Part shown: positions 10,729 through 22,900 of the stretch, piece by piece
Layout: every line of letters starts with the position of its first letter
Position numbering within the stretch: position 1 is the first letter of the stretch
Assembly (NCBI GenBank): GCA_003971905.1
Contig: RSEE01000003.1
Span: 1,178,001 to 1,242,000, forward strand
Direction: 5' to 3'
From: Moniliella sp. 'wahieum'
Lineage: Eukaryota > Basidiomycota > Moniliellomycetes > Moniliellales > Moniliellaceae
Length of the DNA stretch: 64,000 bases
Notes under the pieces: model-generated
Seen by the model: only the letters and a program-made list of their open reading frames with translations
What the model was told of the DNA's origin: nothing
Database searches by the model: none
Translations under genes and position numbers: made by a program

Positions 10729-11724
10729 GGTCGAGGGGGTGGGTGCACGCCAAAACCCACACGCTGATTGAGATGGTGGTGGTGGCGAGCAGGCGGCTGC
10801 GCCGCGCCTGCGCTCCCAGCCAGCCTGTCAGCGTCCACCGCAGCTGCCGCGCCACGCCCGCCCACGCCCCGGCTGGAGCGAACCACGTCGGACACTGGCC
10901 GCGTGCCGGCGTAGGGGAGGGTGCTCCGCACCGCGGCATTATCCACCCGCAGCAGGGGGGCAGTGTATGTGGCAGCATGTTGTTGGCCAGGCGCTCAGGC
11001 GCCCAGCACCCGCGCTCGGCCATTGCTCCGCCTCACTCTAAGTAGAGTCACTCCCATCAATCACACCGCGACCCGCGCACCCCGGGCGTACTCCTGCCAC
11101 TCACGCACTCCGGGCGCTCATGTGGCGACGCTGGCGTCTGTCGCCACACTCACTCGCGGGTGTTATATTCGCGCACATGTCTACCACTTGTTCGTATCTA
11201 CTCGCGGGACCTCATGCATCAGGCTAGAAGGGGCTCTAGTATTGGAAGTACTAGGCAGACGATGAAGACACCTATCCCTTGCCCAAGAAGATGCTGTACG
11301 GTCATACCTACCATTAAACGGACACACAGACGAAGTGTACAAGTTACAAGCCAGGGGCAAATGAAACCAGTGACTTGCTCGGCACTACATACTAGTATAG
11401 TGAGAATCCACCCTTGCGTCGTTACTCTTCCCTCCTCGCGGCGATGTATGCCCCAATGAATACTTTGACAAAGGACAGTGAAAATATAGCCTATGAAAAC
11501 ATCGCCCGTTCATCAACGTTCAGCGAGGATGTATGGTGCTGAAGCTGAACGCTGCACACTGGACACTGAACACTAAATATCAAGGCCCACCACCATCTAC
11601 CTTGACAAGAGCACGCAATGATGCAGGTAGCAAATGAGCGTCATAAAACGAGAGGGCCTTGGGCAAGGCGTTGCTACCCAAGATGCTTCTCACACCCAAA
11701 GACAGAGGAGGGATTGATACCATG
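10729..11724. other. Syntaxin-SNU66 spacer, no gene recognised
   Basis: About 1 kb. GC-rich near the syntaxin start, less so after 11.2 kb. No conserved protein, tRNA or long repeat was seen. Confidence 0.5.
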
Positions 11725-14283
11725 CTACTGGTCTGAGGGTGGTGCTTTGCGTTTACCCAGGGCGATTTTCAACCCGCCTCCCACCGCATCCCCAGAAGTT
11801 GGAGGGACAGCGGGGGAAGTGGAGGGTCGCACTGGAGTGAAGCCTGGCTTGAATGCCGCCCGCGGAACCATACTTGCAGTCCCATCCGACGAAGCCGACA
11901 GGGGAACGGGCGGCATGGCAGATGCTTGGTTGCGTCGCTTTCCCCCCCCGAGCTCTCCTCACCTAGAACAGGAAGCACATCAGCCGCAGGCTTGGAAGAC
12001 GCCTTGTCCTTGTTCTTGCCTTTGGCCAGGGATGGCCCTGCCGGGGTAACAACCGAAGTAGTGCCTTCGGGGCGACGGGCCGTCTCGGAGGAAGCCAACG
12101 CACTCGCCCCCAAATCCCAATCCTGTGGAGCATTCCTCTACTCCCCACGGAGAGAACCATGTGCGCCTGTCCAGTACGCTGCGCCCATGTTAAAAGCGGT
12201 GGCCAGGCCTGAGGGGGTATCACCTGCAGCCATGCGCTGTTGTCGGAGCTGAAGCTCGCGCTTGCGCATGGCGCGCTCCTGCGCCTTGAACCCTGGGGTT
12301 CCATGGAATTTGTGCGACAACTCCTTCCATGCCTCTTGGCGTTTAACTCGCGACCGAAGGAATCGTGGTACTTGAGCTCAACATTGGGGTTGTAGTCGGC
12401 GAAACGCTGCAAGGCCATTTGGCCCATATGCGCCTCGCGTTCCCGATTTTCCCGCTCACGGGTGGCCTGGGTCTTGCGATCACCCATTTTACTCCTCTGC
12501 CGCTCCTCCTCCTCCTCCCGCGCTTCCATTTTCCGTTGGGTTAACCAGACATCTTGTTGCCGCTGAATTTTCTCCTTCTCCAACTGCTCCGGTGTAATGG
12601 TGTCGAGCGCGTTCGAGTTTCGCAACAAGGAAAGCGTTGCAGCCAACCCACGACTCACCAGGGGCTCCTCCTTCGTCTCCGGATCCTCGGCTTCGTTGGT
12701 TCGGCTGCGTCAGCAGTATGTGCTTGGGAAAAGCTTCCTCAGCCGCCCGCTGGGCATTGAGCTCCCTGTCGACCTCGGCCATATCGACGTCTGGCTCATC
12801 TTCCTCGAGGATGGTATCGACACTACGCAGGCCAGAGGCGCTCCCTCCGTTTGATTCGCTCTAACCGACGGCGACGCGCGTCGGCCTCAACTTGGTCCTG
12901 CTGAGCTTCCTCTTGGCGAGAGCGAAGATGACGAACAAATTCCGAGGTGGCATCGAATGTGACTTGTCCGCCTTGCTCTTCTTGTTTGACCTCTACACCC
13001 CCGAGATCATCAGGAACAACCGACTGGATGCCCCCGGCCAATTGCGCAGCTTCCTCCTCGGCTTTCTTTTGCGCTGCCAAGTTTTTGGCAATCATCTCGG
13101 GCGTCGTCTTGGTGATAACCTTCTTGGCCTTATGACGCCGAGAGCGGGCTAAGGCTACAGACAATTCTCGTCGTCAACAAAGTTGTCATCTTGTCCGCCG
13201 GAAGCACGGGACCGAGCGGGAAGAACTGCAATGTCCAAATCCATGGCTTCGCCTTGCGGTTCCGACCCAGCAGGGTCATCCAACTCGTCCAAGCGGACTT
13301 TGGTCGCCTTGCGCTTCTTCTTCGACTTTTTAATCTTGAATCCGGGCTCGCCGGCTGCAGGTAATCCGACGCCAACTGAGTCTTGTCGTAGCTCAAGTCC
13401 ACCAGAATTTTGTTGCGCGCGGCCGCGGCCTGCTCGTGCTGTTTCCTCCGCTCTTCCGCCCGGTCAATCGCAGGGGTGGATCCGAGAACAAAGCCCTTGG
13501 GCTCCTCCGTCTCCACCAGCATGCCATCGCGGTCCAAATCGCCATCGTACTTGCTGAGGACGCCCGACTTGCGTGACTGAGAAACAGGCGCAGGAAGCGC
13601 ATCATTCTCAAACTCATCGTCATCGAGACCCGTATACTTTTGCGCCCCCTTGGCCCGTTCCAAACGGATCTTGTCCCGTTCATTTTGAGCCAGTGAACTT
13701 TCTACCAACTCATCGTCCCCATCGTCCAACACATTCGAGTCTTTCAGAGTCAATGTCACCTCTTGTCCTTCGCCACCCAGGCGGGACCGCAGGTCCTCCA
13801 AATCATGAGCGACTCGCATGCCCAACACATCCTTCTCCCCATAGGTGCGTTGCAAGGCGCGCACCGCCTCGGCCTCAGCTTCTTCCCTCTCCCTGGCTAA
13901 GCGTTCAGCATTGATCTTGGCTCGCTTGCGTTGCTGTTTGAGCCACTTTTTCGCCGACGCCTCTTCCGTCTCAGGCGCTGCGGCAGGGGCTGCCCCGCCC
14001 GTGTCATCATCCCCAAGGGTGGGACCGGCGAGGCGCTTGCCCAGCTCCCGGCGGTCGCGCAGTTTCTGCAACCGGGTGCGAGTGTCCTGTTCTTGCCGAT
14101 TCCTCCTGTCCTCCTCACGTTTCCGGCGGTAGTTGTCTTCGGCCTCGGCGTCCTTGTTTGGTGGCGGCTGCGAGCCGTCGTCGGCCGCGGGTGCAGGCTT
14201 AGATTTGGCCCGGTCATCCACAAGAGGTTGAGGCCGAGCTGAATGCGCAGCTTGTTGGTTTCTTCTAATGATATGGACTCCAT
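11725..14283 (-). CDS. SNU66: U4/U6.U5 tri-snRNP protein Snu66 / SART1
   Basis: SART-1 family splicing factor needed to assemble or activate the tri-snRNP in the nucleus. Start MESISLEETNKLRIQLGL at 14283 is the family's N-terminal motif. It is followed by a charged coiled region (NYRRKREEDRRNRQEQ; KKWLKQQRKRAKINAERLA), YGEKDVLGMRVAHDLEDL, VLTLKDSNVLDD-like TLTLKDSNVLDDGDDELV, KYTGLDDDEFEN and ILVDLSYDKTQLASDYLQPA. Later frames carry SRRHKAKKVITKTTPEMIAK, VTFDATSEFVRHL, SRGLAATLSLLR, PNVELKYHDSFGREL, LSHKFHGTPGFKAQ, AHMVLSVGSRG and the C-terminal GGLKIALGKRKAPPSDQ. About 850 residues. At least six frame changes, for example an A run near 14,230; the pieces stay in the family's order, so one gene with sequence errors is the best reading. 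Confidence 0.88.
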
Positions 14284-14756
14284 GTTGACAGCGAGCCGTA
14301 GTGCTACCCCCCTGGTGGTGGCGGTTGGTGGTTGGTGATCCTGATTTTTGGATGTGCTTTGGGCGACGCGGTCGAGGTGGCTGGACCAGAGCCCAGTCAC
14401 TTATTACATGAGCGGAACTGGGCGCTCGGTCCGCCCTGCGTTTGTCCCGGACACCACACATCACATGTGACTGCCATCACATTTCACACTGCGCGTGATG
14501 CGGTCGGTGCAAAGGCGGAATCATCGCAGCGCCAATTTGCAATGTGCTCAAGCTGGAGGCGGAATGGGGATGCATGGCATGGTGGATGGTTTGCGTGCGG
14601 TGACATGTGATGCATGATGGCGTGAGCGCCCCGCCTGGCCCACCCGGTGGGTTGGGTGAAGTAGAAGCACAACTGGAGCGGACATTCAGGTTAGGTTAGG
14701 CCGTGGGCCCCTTAGGGCAGATAACCTGGTGCTGGATGGCCCCACCGCTGCTCCCT

Positions 14757-14773
14757 CACTAGTCACTAGTCAC
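14757..14773. repeat. Overlapping ACTAGT repeat
   Basis: CACTAGTCACTAGTCAC: two copies of the palindrome ACTAGT separated by CAC. One of many such short word clusters in the spacers of this window. Confidence 0.85.
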
Positions 14774-15714
14774 TGTGGTCTGCCCGCGGCAAGGCGGAGC
14801 TGTCCAGCCAGTCCGCCTGGCGCACAGCACAGACACCTTCGTTCCCCCCTCCACTGCTTCGCTCATTAACATTGCGTCGGCCATCATCTTTCCCTCTACG
14901 ACGCTCCTGCACTCTCCTCCCCCGGCGGCTCCACCCTGCCATGGGACAAGCAGGTGCCTCAACTCCCACAGCCGTGACCGCAGTGACCATTCAGGTGAGC
15001 CAAGCCGGCAGAGCACGAGGGGAAGCGTACCAGCCCGATCCGACGAGACGTGTGCGTGTGCATAAACTACGCCCCAGCCGTTTTCATCTATCACCCGTGC
15101 CCAGTGGGCCTATGAACGCACCTAGTGTTCGATGGCATGATGCATGGCATGCGTGGCAAGTGTGGCAAGGGAGACCAATGGCTAGTAAGGGTACATGAGC
15201 TGAGAGGATGAGAGAGGGCATGGCGCAAACAAAGGAAGAGCAAACATGCGCTAGACCACGGGGTTGGCGGTGCAAGATGCGGTGGGATAAGGCCTCAGGG
15301 CAGTGCGTACGCCCCGCCACCGCCACCGCCACAAAGGCGGTGGGAAAGCACGACGAGGCCGAGCAGATTCCCGCGGACGACAGCGAGGGCGCGGGACAAC
15401 ACAAGTGTTGAGGTTGAGACAGAGTGAATGAAAAGAATGGGTGAATGAGTTCAACGTGAATCTTGAACACCCAGCCTACCCTGCCTCTCTCCACCCAGAA
15501 AAGCAAGACTGGGTAGCGGCAGGCAGACAACGCATTCCCCGCCATAGGATCACGGTGGCCACCCGCTTTGACCCCATGAAAGAAACGGGGATAAATATAA
15601 TGCACCGTAGACAGGATGTTGCGCTGGAAGGATGAAGAGCAAGGTAAGGGGGGAAGGGGTGGGGGGGAATATCGCATCGGCACTGGTAGATATAGCTCGG
15701 CCATACCGATATAC

Positions 15715-15750
15715 AAAAGGGAAGGGAAAGGCAAGGCAAGGCAAGGCAAG
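15715..15750. repeat. GGCAA/GGGAA pentamer tract
   Basis: A short purine-rich tandem tract of GGGAA then GGCAA units, in the 3' flank of SMI1. Confidence 0.75.
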
Positions 15751-15817
15751 GGCGTTTGCGAATCGACTCATCCACCACGGCATCAAGTGCGTCCAATCGC
15801 ATCGACACCAGCAGCTG

Positions 15818-17933
15818 TTACGCGACACCCTGGGTGGATCGGTGCGGGGAAATATGGCTTGCCTGCCCATTCGGAGCCAGTTCCTGGCTGCTCCCATGGG
15901 GTGTTTGGCCCGGACTGGCATCCAAGAGCGAGGGATGCGGCTCGGGTGCCAGTCTTGGAGAGTGGATTGTGTGCGAATCGAGCGGAGCAGGTGGAGGCGC
16001 CAACGCAGAGGGGGGGGTCAGTCCCATAGACGAGGCCGGCTCGGATTCCGAAGTGCGGGGTTTGGCGCCCGGCAAATATGTTGCCCAAGATGTGGCTCGG
16101 CTTGGTCCGGGATGGCTCGTCGGCACGCCCGCTTCCAGGTCGGGCTCGGGAGCGCTTCGTTTCGCAGGCCAAGAGAAGGAGACCGACTGGAAAAGCTTAC
16201 TCGACCGTTTCTTCTTGCGCTCGGCGGCAGCCATCATGTCACGGTAATCATCGCCTAACGCGTCGTGCAGAACCTCCTCTCGGACCGCCTGCACATCCTC
16301 AATCGTTGGCAGCGCCATCACGTCGGCCGTTTGAGGGGGTGGGGGCGGCGTCGCATGGTGGGTGTGGCAGTACCGGAATCGGTCGAGAAAGAGGAGGATA
16401 GAGATACCCCCAACCATGCCCGCTTCAGTCCGAGGGGAAAGGGGGATCTGGCGTTGCGGCGTTGGCGTCGGCGTTGGCGTTGGCATCATGTCGGCTAGGT
16501 CGGTTGCGGCACCAGAGGAAGTCGAAGCGGTGGGAGGAAGAGGGTCCCGCAAGCCAAAGAGTGGGTCTACGAGGACATGTTCGCGATGATCGCCAATATC
16601 CTCGCTTGCTGGGTGAGTAAACTCGTCGTCGCGGTCTTCTCCTGGATCATTCGTAGCGCCTTCAGCTTGACGCCAAGCGAGCTCGGCTACCGATAGGCCG
16701 CGGAAGTACCCCTTCTTCCCAATGGCGGGCACTTTCTTCTGCCAAGGCCTCAAGCACGCTGACACCCTTGTAAGGCTTGCGAAGCCGGAACCCGTACCCA
16801 CCTAGATGGGCACTGGCCAAGCCGCCACCAACAACATTGGAGCCAGTGGTGCCTCCAAAGTAGTCCTCGTACCCAATGTAGTCTTCCTCGTCGCTATTCT
16901 CGCTTGGCTCCTCGGAAAGAGTGAAGAACTCGCCGCGCTCCAGCGTGTCGGCGAGGTAGGCGAGAAAGTGGGCCCAACCGCCTTTCCCACTGCCGGGGTG
17001 GAGGACAACCTTGGTGTCAAAATCACGACCAAAAACAATCACTTGCCCCACCTCTCCGTGGCCTTGGGAAGAGTAGGAGGGCGAAGGGTACGGAACGGGA
17101 GAGGCGCTGGGGACGGGGCTCGGAACCGCACTCAAAGACGAATGGCCCGTAAGACCTTCGTGTGAGGTGCCAAGCCCGCGTAGGGGTGAGGCGGAGGAAG
17201 ATGCGATTGCCTGAGACGAAGGGCGGACGTCGACAATGGATGTGCTGGCCATAGCACCCACCAAGCTGTTCCCATTCCGTCTGTCGGGCCCATACTAGGT
17301 GGACTGAGATCGACGCCAATGTAGTTGCCCATTCGGTCGGTCACAAGGGGAATCCAGCCGGGATTGCTGTACTGGGACGCGACCCAGCCGTCCGGACAAG
17401 ACGCCATGTTGGCCTTGACCTGGGCGTTGGCACCCGAGGAAGGGTCCGAGTCCACGCGGCGCCAGTAGGACCATTCGGCCATGGCTTCCTCGATGGAGAG
17501 CATGGGCAAGCCCAGGACGAGTCCCGCACGGGAACGGGCCAGGGCGGCATCGGAGAGCGACTCGTTGTCCTGGCCATTGACCAGCGCAAAGCTCTCCCGC
17601 ACGGCAGCGGGCAAGTGGCGACCGAGGCGGCGCTCGAACTCCTGCACGGCCTCGGGGGCGGCGGGCAGGTTGAGTGTGTCGGCGACCTCGGGGAACTGGC
17701 GGCGGCACCAGGTGCGGATGCGGGCCCAGGTGGGCGCGAGACGGGGGTAGGCGGCATCCTGGCCGGGGGGAGACGCGGAGCGGGGGGGGGGGGGGGGGAG
17801 GAGGAGGCGGGGGCGGTGAAGGGCAGGCGCCACGAGGGGTCGACGCCGACGCCCCAGTCGGTGGGGGTGCGCTCGGAGGGGGGCGGGGCAGGGCGGCGCG
17901 GAAGAAGGCGGCGACGGCGGGCAGGAAGGGCAT
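15818..17933 (-). CDS. SMI1: Cell-wall synthesis regulator Smi1/Knr4 (SUKH domain)
   Basis: Smi1/Knr4 coordinates the cell-wall integrity pathway, glucan synthesis and polarised growth. Start MPFLPAVAAFFRAAL at 17933, then a Ser/Pro-rich segment encoded across a run of 17 C on this strand (G at 17782-17798), where the frame is unstable. SUKH core: LPAAPEAVQEFERRLGRHLP, FALVNGQDNESLS, GLVLGLPMLSIEEAMAEW, NPGWIPLVTDRMGNYIGVDL, and GQVIVFGRDFDTKVVLHPG. A Ser/Pro-rich insertion of roughly 75 residues separates the last two blocks. After the core comes an acidic stretch (SDEEDYIGYEDYFGG), VSVLEALAEE, a low-complexity region and PTIEDVQAVREEVLHDALGDD with a basic tail. The long C-terminus to 15818 is open but poorly conserved. 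Two or three one-base frame changes (near 17,790, 17,290 and 16,720). Confidence 0.85.
17782..17798. repeat. G17 homopolymer inside SMI1
   Basis: Seventeen consecutive G on the plus strand, read as poly-C and a proline run in SMI1. Such tracts are prone both to slippage and to sequencing error; the true length is uncertain. Confidence 0.9.
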
Positions 17934-18289
17934 GGCGCCGAGGGAGCCGGGGGGGCCGAGGGAGCGCTGGCCGGTGGGGCCGACAGAAGGAGCGGTGGGT
18001 GGTGGGCTGCGATCGGCGAGCGGCGGGCTGAGATCAGCGATCGGGGGCGCCCAGCCGAGTGCTCAGGTGCCGGCACGTGCGGGTGAAATGTTCACCCGGC
18101 CGCCCGCCCACGCGCCCCGCAGTCGGGCAGTGTGCCACGTCCTGCCACGTCCCCTGCGTCGGTGCAACCGTAGTCATTTGCGCGCGGGCCACGTGATTCC
18201 ATCACACATTATGATATTGTCGGTGCAACTGGGAGACGCATTTTTCGTGGAGTGGGGGAATCGCTCCCCGACCGCTCTCCCCCACCTCC
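17934..18289. promoter_or_regulatory. Divergent promoter region SMI1/FYV7
   Basis: 356 nt between the two opposed starts, so both promoters must share it. It holds GGCACG/CCACGT-type words but no clear TATA box. Confidence 0.5.
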
Positions 18290-19214
18290 ATGGCCGGCAC
18301 CAAGCGCAGCGCCGACACGAGCGCCGGCAGCGCCCGCCCGCCCAAGCTCCACAAGGGCCAAGGCCGCGGCAATGGATTCCGCATTGCCCCTGCGCACATG
18401 CCACGCGACGCGTACCAGGGCGGCAGTACGTACCTCTAGCCTCGTCCCATGCTTCCTTGCCTTGCCCTTGCCCCTGCCTCTGCTCACCGTTGCCCTTCCG
18501 TTCCAGTACAACGCAAGAAAGCCGAGCTGATCGAGAAGGCGAGAATCAAGAAGGCATATGCCAAGGTGCGTGCGCAGCGTGCGCTCGACGCTCCTTCGCA
18601 AGGCTCCTCTGTCCCGCCGGCCACCCACGAGGACGAAAGCGAGCTGGCCTCCTCGGGACCAGAGGATCTGAATTCCGAGTCCGAGTCTGAATCTGAGACG
18701 GAGTCCGAGTCCGAGTCCGAGTCTGAGTCTGACGACGAGGATGCATCGAGCAGCAGGGAAGGGATGTCAACGACTCATGGCGCACATCCTGCCAGTCGAG
18801 GGGAGGAGGCCGAGGAGGAGCAGGGCCGATTTGCTTCGCAGTCCAACCCCTCGGCTCGCTGTTAGACCAAGCGGAGGAGGAGCTGACCAAAAAGACAAGC
18901 GGGAAGGATGGCAGCGCCACCTGCAGAAGGGGGAGGATAAACGAGCGTATGCCCAGGCCAAGAAGGAAGCGCAGGCGCAAGCTGCGCGCCTGGCTGCCCT
19001 GGAGCGCCAGGAGAAGCGCGAGGCTCAAGCGGCTCGCAAAACTCCCGACGAGGCTCGTGCCGAAGCGCGGGGCCAACGTGTGCGCCATTCCAAGCTGTGG
19101 AACAAACCTGCTGGCTCGCACCAAGGAAGGGCGCGCAACCAGCCCAACCTTTCGGCACGGGTGAATGTATACTTGGATCGGATCAAGAAGAACCAAGCTG
19201 GCGGGCGCCGATGA
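18290..19214 (+). CDS. FYV7: rRNA-processing protein Fyv7-like
   Basis: Fyv7 is a small basic nucleolar protein needed for early 18S rRNA processing. Exon 1 (18290-18425) encodes MAGTKRSADTSAGSARPPKL...GFRIAPAHMPRDAYQG. The intron 18426-18506 has a GTACGT donor and TTCCAG acceptor, and exon 2 begins IQRKKAELIEKARIKKAYAK, the conserved Fyv7 core. A Ser/Glu-rich acidic repeat (ESESESETESESESES) follows, then a second frame carries a very basic Ala/Arg/Gln helix and ends RVNVYLDRIKKNQAGGRR. The change of frame near 18,800-18,860 has no good splice signal and is probably an indel. About 280 residues, longer than yeast Fyv7 because of the acidic repeat. Confidence 0.72.
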
Positions 19215-19922
19215 GGCGACCCCTCCGCTCCCCTTTTCTGTTCATCTCGTGCCATCTTATTTGCTACCCCTCCCACATCGAGTCTTCTCGCCGCCGCCTC
19301 TTCCAATTAGATCAAACGATTGTGCTTGCCTTGCCTTCCAACAGGTACTGTACAGGATCCGGATACCAGACCATTCGACTGCAGGGAAATCCAGTCCACA
19401 ACGGAGGGTGCCGTGACTCGCACGGGGAAAAAGAGGGCGCGTAAGGTCTCCATCGCCAACGTGGGAAGCCAGGAGACATTCTTCTCAACAGGATCCAATC
19501 CGACAGAGAGAGAACACGTGAACACACACGAGACAGGACTGCCATCCAATCGAAACCAAGGGGAGTCAAAAGATAGTGGTGCGCCGGGAACAGAGCAGTG
19601 TTGCCTGGGCAATCACACGTCCCGGGCCGATCGTGCAATCCAGAGCCGTCGTAGGGTACGCCCAAAACAAAAACAGAGCAAAGCGAAATTCGCACAACTG
19701 TGTCGTCTCAACAACCACAAGGCGAGAAGCCGTACTACATGGAGAGGATATAATAGATGGAATGAGGGGGGGGGGGAGAAAAGAAGGAGCATGCGTAAGG
19801 AACGTAGGTTCTTACTCGTACACGGGAATCGGCGCCATGACCATTGCTCAGGGCAAACGCTCAAATGGGGTCAGATGGGAGAACCAAGCGCATATTAGAA
19901 GGCGGTAGCGTGGGAGGGGGTG
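19215..19922. other. Convergent spacer FYV7/formin
   Basis: About 700 nt of 3' flanking sequence for two convergent genes. A G9 run lies at about 19769-19777. No gene was seen. Confidence 0.5.
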
Positions 19923-22900
19923 CTACTCCATTGCCATGGGAGGGGAGGGGAGCAGGGGACTGGAAGGGGCGTGCTGGCGCTTCCCAGTCGCGGGGGAAGT
20001 GATCGAGGCAGGATCGGGCGAGGTAGGAGAGGGCGGAAAGCGTGCATCGTCGTCCCAGGCAGAAATCTGGGGAACCAAAGGAGACGATGCCGGTTCCGAA
20101 GAGGCAGGCACCACGTCCAGCATCTCCCATGCCCCCTCCTCCGATCCACCACCAAGTTCATGCCTGTGCCGTGGCCGGACGCGACGACGGGCCAAGCGTG
20201 CTGCACTCTCCTCATCGGCCGTGCCGGACTGGGACAAACGCGAGGCGTCACCTTTTTGGAGCTCGGCAAGCAGTGTCTCGGCCAAGATGGATGTGGATTG
20301 ACGGTTCGCAGCCTTGAGCGCCGACATGGCCGGCATCTCTGGCTCGTTGCCTTGAACAGGCGGGGCCGGCTCAGCAAGACCAGAAGTTGGCGCACCCATT
20401 GAATAGGACGGCAGCGTCGGCGGTACCGAAGGTGCGGCCGGATCCGAAACCATTGTCCCCGACACGTTGGACACAAGTGACCGAGCCGAGGCGTGACGGC
20501 GAGCCTTGCGTTTATGCCGGCCGGACGGTCCACCCGTCTGCCGCAAATGACCCAACAGCGACTCGAGCAATTGCCCATCCTCCGACGCAGCTGATTCCTT
20601 GCGCTGCAGAGCAAGTTGGCGTTCCTTCTCTCTCTCTTCTGCCAGCGCACGGCGCTTGTCCTCCAGCTCGCGCTGCTCGTTGATCAGAGCATTGTCCTTC
20701 TGTGCCTTGCGGTACGAGGCGACAAATTCGCGGAAAATGCCAAAAAAGTCCTCGGTGCGAAGCAGTTGCTGGGCCGGGAAGCCACGCCGACGCGGGTCCG
20801 GACCCTCCCCGTAAAACCGCAACACATCCGCATAAATCCGTTCCGACTTTTGCACTTGGTCGCTCAGTCGGCTCAGCTCTTCGGACGCAGTCTGCAGGAA
20901 AGGCAGCATCAGGCGCGCATATGGATCGGCCACAGTTTCCTGATTCTCAGCCAAGATGCGGTCCAGCTCCCGCTTGTGTTGGTAGCTGCCCGACTTGAGC
21001 TCGGCGAGCTCGCGCTTGAGATCGAGCAATTGCACTAAAACAGCCCGGTTGAGTCAGAGGAAAAGAACATACACGACAAAGGGGGAGAAAAAAAAGAAAC
21101 CAAAAAACGTACCTCGGCACGCCGCCGCTGGCGCCTCGAGCTCAGTGAGGAAACTCTCTGTCTCGGGGAAGCACTGGTGCACAGAGCGCTCAACAAAGTG
21201 CAGCAAAGTTGTGCCATCCGCAGCTTTCGTATCGACAAGCTTGTTGATGGACGAGATCTTGAACCCAAACGCACCCCCTTGGATGCCGGTTGCGTTGAGA
21301 AAGTTGCCCATGGTGAGAATGATGTGAAGCAGGCGGGTAAAGTGAGGCGCATGCATCAACTGTTCGGCGCCGGTACGAATCTTGAGACTGGTAGACTCGA
21401 TCAGGTCGTACGTTTCGCGATAGCGAGAGTAGTAGAGCATCCCTGCACCTTTTCCTTGAGTGAGGCACGGTCATCAAAAGAACCACCAATCGGTCCGCAG
21501 GGTGCAGCAGCAATTGCTCGTTCGACGCATTGCGGTACTCACCCAGCTGGCCTTTGGTCTCGCTCTCAGGATAGTGCCGCAGCAGTTCGGACAGAAAGCC
21601 TTGGTCCAAAATCGAGGGGCGACAATGGGTAATGTCGTCGGCCACTTCCTCGGGCGTAGCATGCTTGCCGTCCGTGATGCGAGACTTGACCCGGCGCAAG
21701 ATGAGCTCGATGCCTTGCCGTGTCTGGAGGGAGAGGTGACTGGTCAATTCCACCTTGGGCTTCTTGGCCGTGGCAAGAGCCTTCTTGGGCATCTGAGCGC
21801 GGAAGTCCGATTCCATCACTTGGAACAGGCCCGACGATTTGAGAGCCTGGGCCAGCGCAAGCTCATCCACATCCATTCCCTCGCTCTGGCCCCAATCGTC
21901 TCGGCAGCATGAGAGGGGGGAGCTTCCCATTGCAGCTGCTTCATCCGTGCGCTCGCCATCTCCAACACTTCTTTCCGCCTCAGCATCTCCCGCATCATCG
22001 CCGAGTCAGGCGGGGGCGGAGGTGCAGCGGGCCAGCCATCCCACGGGGGCCCATGTACGAGTTGCGCATGTTGAGCACCGAGTCGCGCATCCCATTCGCG
22101 GGCGCGTGAGGCGACGCGGGCGAACGCGGCAGCGCCGAATTGGCCGATGGACGAAGACCAGCCATTCCGCCCATCCGGGTCAGTGCAACGTTCAACGGGG
22201 GTGGCGGCGGAGGCGGCGGCGGGGAGGAGGGGCACCATCCCCAGCAGCGGTCGTAGCCAGTGAAGAAGGGAGCGGCCCGGGCGGTGGTGGTGGTGGTGGT
22301 GGTGGGGGAGGAGGTGGGGGGGGAGGGGAGAAGAAAGTGGCGATAATGATGGAAGTGGTGATGAGGATGGGGATGGGGATGGAGATGGGGATGGAGATGG
22401 GGCAGCAGGGAAGCAGAACGAGACTCTGGCCTCAAATGAGGTGCAGGCTCCGACTGTGCAGAGGGTGATTTAGATCCAGGGCTAGACGCACGTTCCGGCC
22501 CAGGAGTAGGTGTCAGCGCGTGCGGAAGAAAGGGCGGGCTCGGGACGAGGGGTAACCGCGGGCTCGGATCCAGGCGTAAATGCAAGATCCGACTCCATCT
22601 CCTGCTTGGGCTGGGTCTCAAGCTCAGGCGCATACCCAGGCTCACTTCCAGGTCTGGCAGCAGACTGAGACGCGTGCGCCGGAGCCCAGTCTGGAGCAGA
22701 AGAGCGCATGGCGGGAGGAACGGCAGAAGAGGCAGGAGGGAGAGGCGTCTCTGGCCCCTCGGTCGCGATGGCCAAGGTAGGTGTGAGAGTCGGCACGGCA
22801 GCTGTGGATGCTGGCGCCGACGGACGGCGAGCGATACTGGACCGGTCCCCGCTGGAGGTAGTTGTTCTCCCCGGGAGGGGGACGGGGAGGCTCGCAGGCG

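Larger units (their letters stand above)
14284..15817. other. Spacer with short palindromic word clusters; no gene recognised
   Basis: About 1.5 kb between the SNU66 start and the SMI1 stop. It holds clusters of ACATGTGATGCATGATGG words (14601-14620), CACTAGTCACTAGTCAC (14757-14773), GGCATGATGCATGGCATGC (15133-15151) and a GGCAA/GGGAA tract at about 15715-15750. A short ORF from 14941 ends at a GTGAGC donor-like site but no matching downstream exon was found, so it is not called. Confidence 0.55.

Noticed and set aside
14941-15000. Possible first exon (MGQAGASTPTAVTAVTIQ) ending at GTGAGC
   Set aside because: No acceptor with a continuing, protein-like exon was found downstream before SMI1.
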